17,586 bases of DNA from JBICIG01 sp043101605 (GTDB lineage: Bacteria > Planctomycetota > Phycisphaerae > Phycisphaerales > UBA1924), in NCBI GenBank assembly GCA_043101605.1, contig JBICIG010000105.1:1-17586 (forward strand), written 5' to 3'. This document shows, in pieces, positions 14,924 through 17,586 of this stretch. A program made the position numbers and the translations under genes. The number at the start of each line of letters is the position of its first letter. Positions within the stretch are counted from its first letter, which is position 1. Below the pieces are notes generated by a model, which was not told the DNA's origin, ran no database searches, and saw only the letters and a list, made by a program, of their open reading frames with translations.

Positions 14924-16180
14924 GTGACGAGGCTGCCCTGGATCGTGACGGTGCTCCTGTCGTGGCTGATCGCATCTCCCGCGTCGGCGGCGCAGGAAGA
15001 GGCGAGCGGGCGCGATCTCCCCATCGCCGGCCGCTGGCACGCCACGCTCGATCTCAACGGGCACGATCTGAACTTCGTCTTTGAGCTTCGACGCGCGGGC
15101 GCGAGATGGACCGCCGCGATCACCAACGCCGAGGAGTCGATCACGGTCGAAGCGGTCACGGTCGCGCGCGGCGAGGTGACCATCGCGTTCCCGCACTTTG
15201 ATTCCCGGATCGAGGCGGTGCTCGCCGACGACGGGCGTTCGATGCGCGGGGCGTGGTCGGTCTACCGTGGCGGGGCGCGGGGGACGGCGTCGGTGCCGTT
15301 CTCCGCCGAGCGATCGGAGGCTCCCCGTTACCGGGTTGAATCCAAGGGCGAGCCGCGTGAACTGCCCGCGCGCTGGTCGGTGTCGTTCGCCGATTCCGAT
15401 GAGCGGGCGGTGGGCGTCTTCGAGCAATCGACGCACGACCGGTCGATCGTCGCCGGCACCTTCCTGACGACGACGGGCGACTATCGCTTCCTCGAGGGCG
15501 TGCTCGACGGCGACCGGCTGACGCTCAGCGCGTTCGACGGCGCGCACGCGTTCCTGTTCGAGGCGCGGCTGCAGCCCGACGGCTCGCTGCTGGGCGTGTT
15601 CTACTCGGGCGACTGGTGGATCGAGGCGTTCCACGCGGTGCCCGATCCCGCCGCGGCGTTGCCCGACCTGTTCTCGCTGACGCGGTGGGAGCAGGACGCG
15701 GACCTGGGCGCGCTCACCTATCCCGATCTCGATGGGAACCCGGTGAACCTCGGCGCGTTCGCCGCGGGCTCGCCGACGATCATCGCGCTGACGGCGAGCT
15801 GGTGCCCCAACTGCGCCGATGCCGCGGGCTACCTCAAGGAACTGCACGAGCGTTACGGGCCGGGCGGTCTGAAGATCATCGCGCTCTCGTTCGAGCGCCA
15901 CGCCGACTTCGAGAAGGCGGCGGCGCAGGCCCGCGCCTCGGCCCGGCACCACGGGAGCGCGTACCCGGTGCTGGTCGCCGGTCTGGCCGACAAGGGCGCC
16001 GCGTCCGAAGCGTTGCCCGCGCTCGACCGCGTGCGTGCCTACCCATCAACGATCTTCATCGGCCGCTCGGGCGAGGTCGTCGCGGTGCACCAGGGCTACG
16101 CCGGCCCGGCCGCGGGCGAAGCGCACGCCGAGCTGCGGGCGCGGTTCGAGGGGATCATCGAGCGGATGTTGACACGATGA
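14924..16180 (+). CDS. Secreted TlpA-type thioredoxin-domain protein
   Basis: This protein has 418 residues and a GTG start. The signal peptide (1-22, SPASA-A) is followed by a beta-rich domain (34-127) opening with AGRWHATLDLNG. A second beta domain (about 147-238) carries AVGVFEQ, VAGTFLTTTGDYRFLEG (176-192), LTLSAFDGAHAFLFEA and GSLLGVFYSGDWW, a pattern seen ahead of TlpA domains in other bacteria. Residues 246-418 are a TlpA/ResA-like thioredoxin fold: DLDGNPVNL, ASWCPNC (291-297; C294 and C297) and the cis-proline loop AYPSTIFIG (P374). It should catalyse thiol-disulfide exchange outside the cytoplasm, probably as a reductase. It is last in the run of close genes, 65 bases after the fusion gene. 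The redox partner is not identifiable here. Confidence 0.88.
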   Translation: MTRLPWIVTVLLSWLIASPASAAQEEASGRDLPIAGRWHATLDLNGHDLNFVFELRRAGARWTAAITNAEESITVEAVTVARGEVTIAFPHFDSRIEAVLADDGRSMRGAWSVYRGGARGTASVPFSAERSEAPRYRVESKGEPRELPARWSVSFADSDERAVGVFEQSTHDRSIVAGTFLTTTGDYRFLEGVLDGDRLTLSAFDGAHAFLFEARLQPDGSLLGVFYSGDWWIEAFHAVPDPAAALPDLFSLTRWEQDADLGALTYPDLDGNPVNLGAFAAGSPTIIALTASWCPNCADAAGYLKELHERYGPGGLKIIALSFERHADFEKAAAQARASARHHGSAYPVLVAGLADKGAASEALPALDRVRAYPSTIFIGRSGEVVAVHQGYAGPAAGEAHAELRARFEGIIERMLTR

Positions 16181-16271
16181 GGAGTCAGTGGCTAATCTGA
16201 GCCGCTGCGCTCTCAAGATTGCCCCGCCCTGCGTGTCTTACGCTTGAGGATGGCGGGCAGAGCCACCCGAG

Positions 16272-16291
16272 GCACCCCCGGTCGGGGGTGC
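16272..16291 (+). terminator. Perfect hairpin in the gap after the TlpA-like gene
   Basis: GCACCCCC (16272-16279) and GGGGGTGC (16284-16291) are a perfect eight-base inverted repeat with the loop GGTC. No U-run follows. It may stop transcripts from the TlpA-like gene, or be a stem in the leader of the next lipoprotein gene. The 162-base gap holds no other gene; the promoter of the next gene could not be placed with confidence. Confidence 0.45.
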
Positions 16292-16342
16292 AGCAGACGG
16301 TCCGGGCTCGGTGTGGAAGTAACTTACAAAGAGGAATTGCGT

Positions 16343-16705
16343 ATGAAGGCACTCACGGTGTTCGTGTCGATGTTCGTGTGTCTGGTGGGCCTCGTCGGCT
16401 GCGGCGGATCCGAGAACGGGGGCGGCGGCGGCAAGATGCTCGGCGACGCGTCCCTCGTCGGCAAGTGGAACGCCGAAGACGGCAGTTGGATCAGCGTCTC
16501 GGACAGCCCCGCGGGCGACTTCGGCAACTGGAAGACCCACTCCAACGCCGACGACGACCGCCCCAACGAGATGGGCAATTTCAGCATCACCAAGAAGGGC
16601 GTGATCACCTCGGCCGGCGACGACGAGTACCGCTACACGATCTCGGGCGACACTCTCGAGATCACCACCCCTTCCGGCGAGAAGGTCACCTATACCAAGG
16701 AGTGA
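16343..16705 (+). CDS. Small lipoprotein, possibly a reduced relative of the GxW module
   Basis: This 120-residue precursor reads MKALTVFVSMFVCLVGLVGC, a short lipoprotein signal with lipobox LVGC (C20), followed by a flexible Gly/Asn-rich linker. The mature part begins LVGKWN (38-43), has a FSITKKGVIT strand (80-89) and a GDDEYRYTISGDTLEITTP stretch (92-110), and ends VTYTKE. The opening G-x-W and the GDTLEI turn recall the module of the array, but the helix is missing and no x-D-x-A-T follows. It may instead belong to the common lipocalin-like lipoproteins that share only fold features. ATG has AAGAGG eight bases upstream. Hairpins on both sides suggest its own transcription unit. Function is unknown. 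Confidence 0.8.
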   Translation: MKALTVFVSMFVCLVGLVGCGGSENGGGGGKMLGDASLVGKWNAEDGSWISVSDSPAGDFGNWKTHSNADDDRPNEMGNFSITKKGVITSAGDDEYRYTISGDTLEITTPSGEKVTYTKE

Positions 16706-16747
16706 CCGGATGCGGTGACGGCGCCCGGGCCCTTCCCCACCGGGGGT

Positions 16748-16784
16748 CGGCTCGGGCGATCGCCCGCCTTGGCGGGTCGAGCCG
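16748..16784 (+). terminator. Nested palindromes after the small lipoprotein gene
   Basis: CGGCTCG (16748-16754) pairs with CGAGCCG (16778-16784). Inside it, CCCGCC (16763-16768) pairs with GGCGGG (16771-16776). An overlapping perfect 14-base palindrome, CGGGCGATCGCCCG (16752-16765), offers a competing fold. It lies 43 bases past the stop, a likely transcription end, though without a U-run. The rest of the 160-base gap shows nothing distinct. Confidence 0.5.
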
Positions 16785-16865
16785 CGGGTGAACGCATGGG
16801 ACGCTCGCCGATGGGATAGCCTTGTGATCCCGGACGCCGAGGTGCGGCCGCACGAGGAGACGCGC

Positions 16866-17276
16866 ATGCCACCCGCCCAGCCCGACCGCTACGAGCAGTT
16901 CCAGGCCTTCCGCACGCGCCTCAACCAGCGCATCCTCGGCGATGCCGAGACGCTCGGCACGCACCCCGACGGCACGCCTCGCCGGGGCGGCACGCTCAAC
17001 ACCAAGCGATTCTTCAACCTCGACGGGCGCGTCTACGAGGACGGTGCCCTCGACGCCAAGACCAAAGAACTGCTCGGGCTCGTCGCGTCGATGGTGCTGC
17101 GCTGCGACGACTGCATCAGCTACCACGTGGCGCAGTGCAAGGAGGCCGGGATCAGTCGCGAGGAGTTCTTCGAGACCTTCTCGGTGGCCCTGGTGGTCGG
17201 CGGCAGCATCGTCATTCCGCACCTGCGCCGGGCGGTGGACTTCCTTGATCAGCTGGAAGCCGGCGAGTCGGGCTAG
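16866..17276 (+). CDS. AhpD/carboxymuconolactone decarboxylase-like protein with CxxC motif
   Basis: This 136-residue cytoplasmic protein has a core that matches the AhpD-like branch of the CMD family: LDAKTKELLGLVASMVLRCDDCISYHVAQCKEAG, with C80, C83 and H87 as the presumed redox pair and proton relay, then a second helix SREEFFETFSVALVVGGSIVIPHLRRAVDFLD (98-128). The family members with C-x-x-C and a nearby His act in peroxide reduction through thiol chemistry; others have no CxxC and act as decarboxylases. ATG has GAGGAG six bases upstream; a longer reading from 16788 has no family match. It stands after a hairpin, so it may be transcribed alone. Its leucine codons (8 CTC, 5 CTG, 1 CTT) fit the rest of the window. 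Its substrate and partner are unknown. Confidence 0.88.
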   Translation: MPPAQPDRYEQFQAFRTRLNQRILGDAETLGTHPDGTPRRGGTLNTKRFFNLDGRVYEDGALDAKTKELLGLVASMVLRCDDCISYHVAQCKEAGISREEFFETFSVALVVGGSIVIPHLRRAVDFLDQLEAGESG

Positions 17277-17293
17277 CCCGCCGCGGACGCGGT

Positions 17294-17586
17294 TCAGCGC
17301 AGCCGGCGCAGGGTGATCCGCTCCTCGCCCTGCTCGGCGAGCATGGCATCCAGCCCGACGCTGGCAAAGCGCAGCGCGCTGCCGCCGCCCAGCGGGACCA
17401 GCTGGCAGGCACGCGGTGCCTGCTCGGCGCTGTCCGCGCGGCGGCAGGCCAGGCGCAGGCCGCGGTCGCTGAGCAGCTCGAAGGATTCGGCATCGCCGTC
17501 CAGCCACTCGAATCGATGCAGCTCGACGCTTGAGCCGCCCTCGGCCCGCTCCCGATGCAGCACCCAGTCGCCCGACCAGCTTTCCC
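17294..17586 (-). CDS. C-terminal fragment of an unknown protein (cut by window edge)
   Basis: The frame is open to the right edge with 96 complete codons visible, so only the C-terminus is seen. The text starts ESWSGDWVLHRE and ends ERITLRRLR. A GTG at 17563 could be a start, but the frame continues without a stop, and SGDW upstream reads like protein. No family was recognised; the alternation of hydrophobic and charged residues suggests beta strands, for example FEWLDG, ESFELLSD and LRLACRR. The stop lies 17 bases from the convergent AhpD-like stop. Leucine is CTG in 12 of 14 cases, unlike the CTC-leaning neighbours, which could mean transfer, a different expression class or an assembly joint. 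Confidence 0.65.
   Translation of the reverse strand, partial: ESWSGDWVLHRERAEGGSSVELHRFEWLDGDAESFELLSDRGLRLACRRADSAEQAPRACQLVPLGGGSALRFASVGLDAMLAEQGEERITLRRLR

Noticed and set aside
16756..16763. GCGATCGC octamer like the HIP1 element of cyanobacteria
   Set aside because: Only a second copy near 11870 inside a gene was noticed. This is too few for a dispersed repeat, and the site is explained by the hairpin.
1..17586. tRNA, rRNA, CRISPR arrays, insertion sequences or attachment sites
   Set aside because: No cloverleaf, rRNA segment, regular spaced repeat, transposase or integrase motif was seen on either strand.

Overview
This window is a GC-rich, densely coded bacterial chromosome segment. 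I infer a member of the Planctomycetota, most likely Phycisphaerae. The grounds are a secreted protein with a PEP-CTERM-like tail, a diphosphate-type phosphofructokinase, several lipoproteins, and abundant secreted proteins of unknown function. This rests on gene content only. Genes are cut off at both ends, so the window may be a whole contig.

Left part (1-5409, all minus strand): a 1075-residue secreted double amidohydrolase is followed, with a 4-base start/stop overlap, by a second amidohydrolase-like gene cut by the left edge. Only the C-terminal half of the large protein keeps metal-binding histidines. Upstream lies a secreted propeller-like protein with a C-terminal sorting signal. A strong hairpin separates it from the amidohydrolases.

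Middle (5642-9633): a diphosphate-dependent phosphofructokinase on the plus strand converges on a two-gene DUF1579 operon (one cytoplasmic, one exported) on the minus strand. That operon has a readable promoter and an 8-base inverted repeat at the predicted transcript start. Next, also on the minus strand, is a RibBA-type riboflavin enzyme. Its DHBP synthase domain looks intact, but its GTP cyclohydrolase II domain has lost the zinc cysteines.

Right part (9868-16180, plus strand): a run of closely spaced genes encodes four lipoproteins, a membrane-anchored SRPBCC-like protein, a large secreted DUF1579 fusion and a secreted TlpA-type thioredoxin protein. Five of these genes share one module, which I do not recognise as a named family, present in seven copies. 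Its marks are a G-x-W-x-x-D opening, a helical stretch, an F-x-x-D-G-T strand, a second G-x-W, and a closing F-x-x-V-L-K strand. The fusion of DUF1579 with two modules links this array to the DUF1579 operon. I consider this array the main novelty of the window.

Beyond it lie one more small lipoprotein, an AhpD/CMD-like protein with a CxxC motif, and a truncated minus-strand fragment. The fragment's leucine codon use differs clearly from its neighbours.
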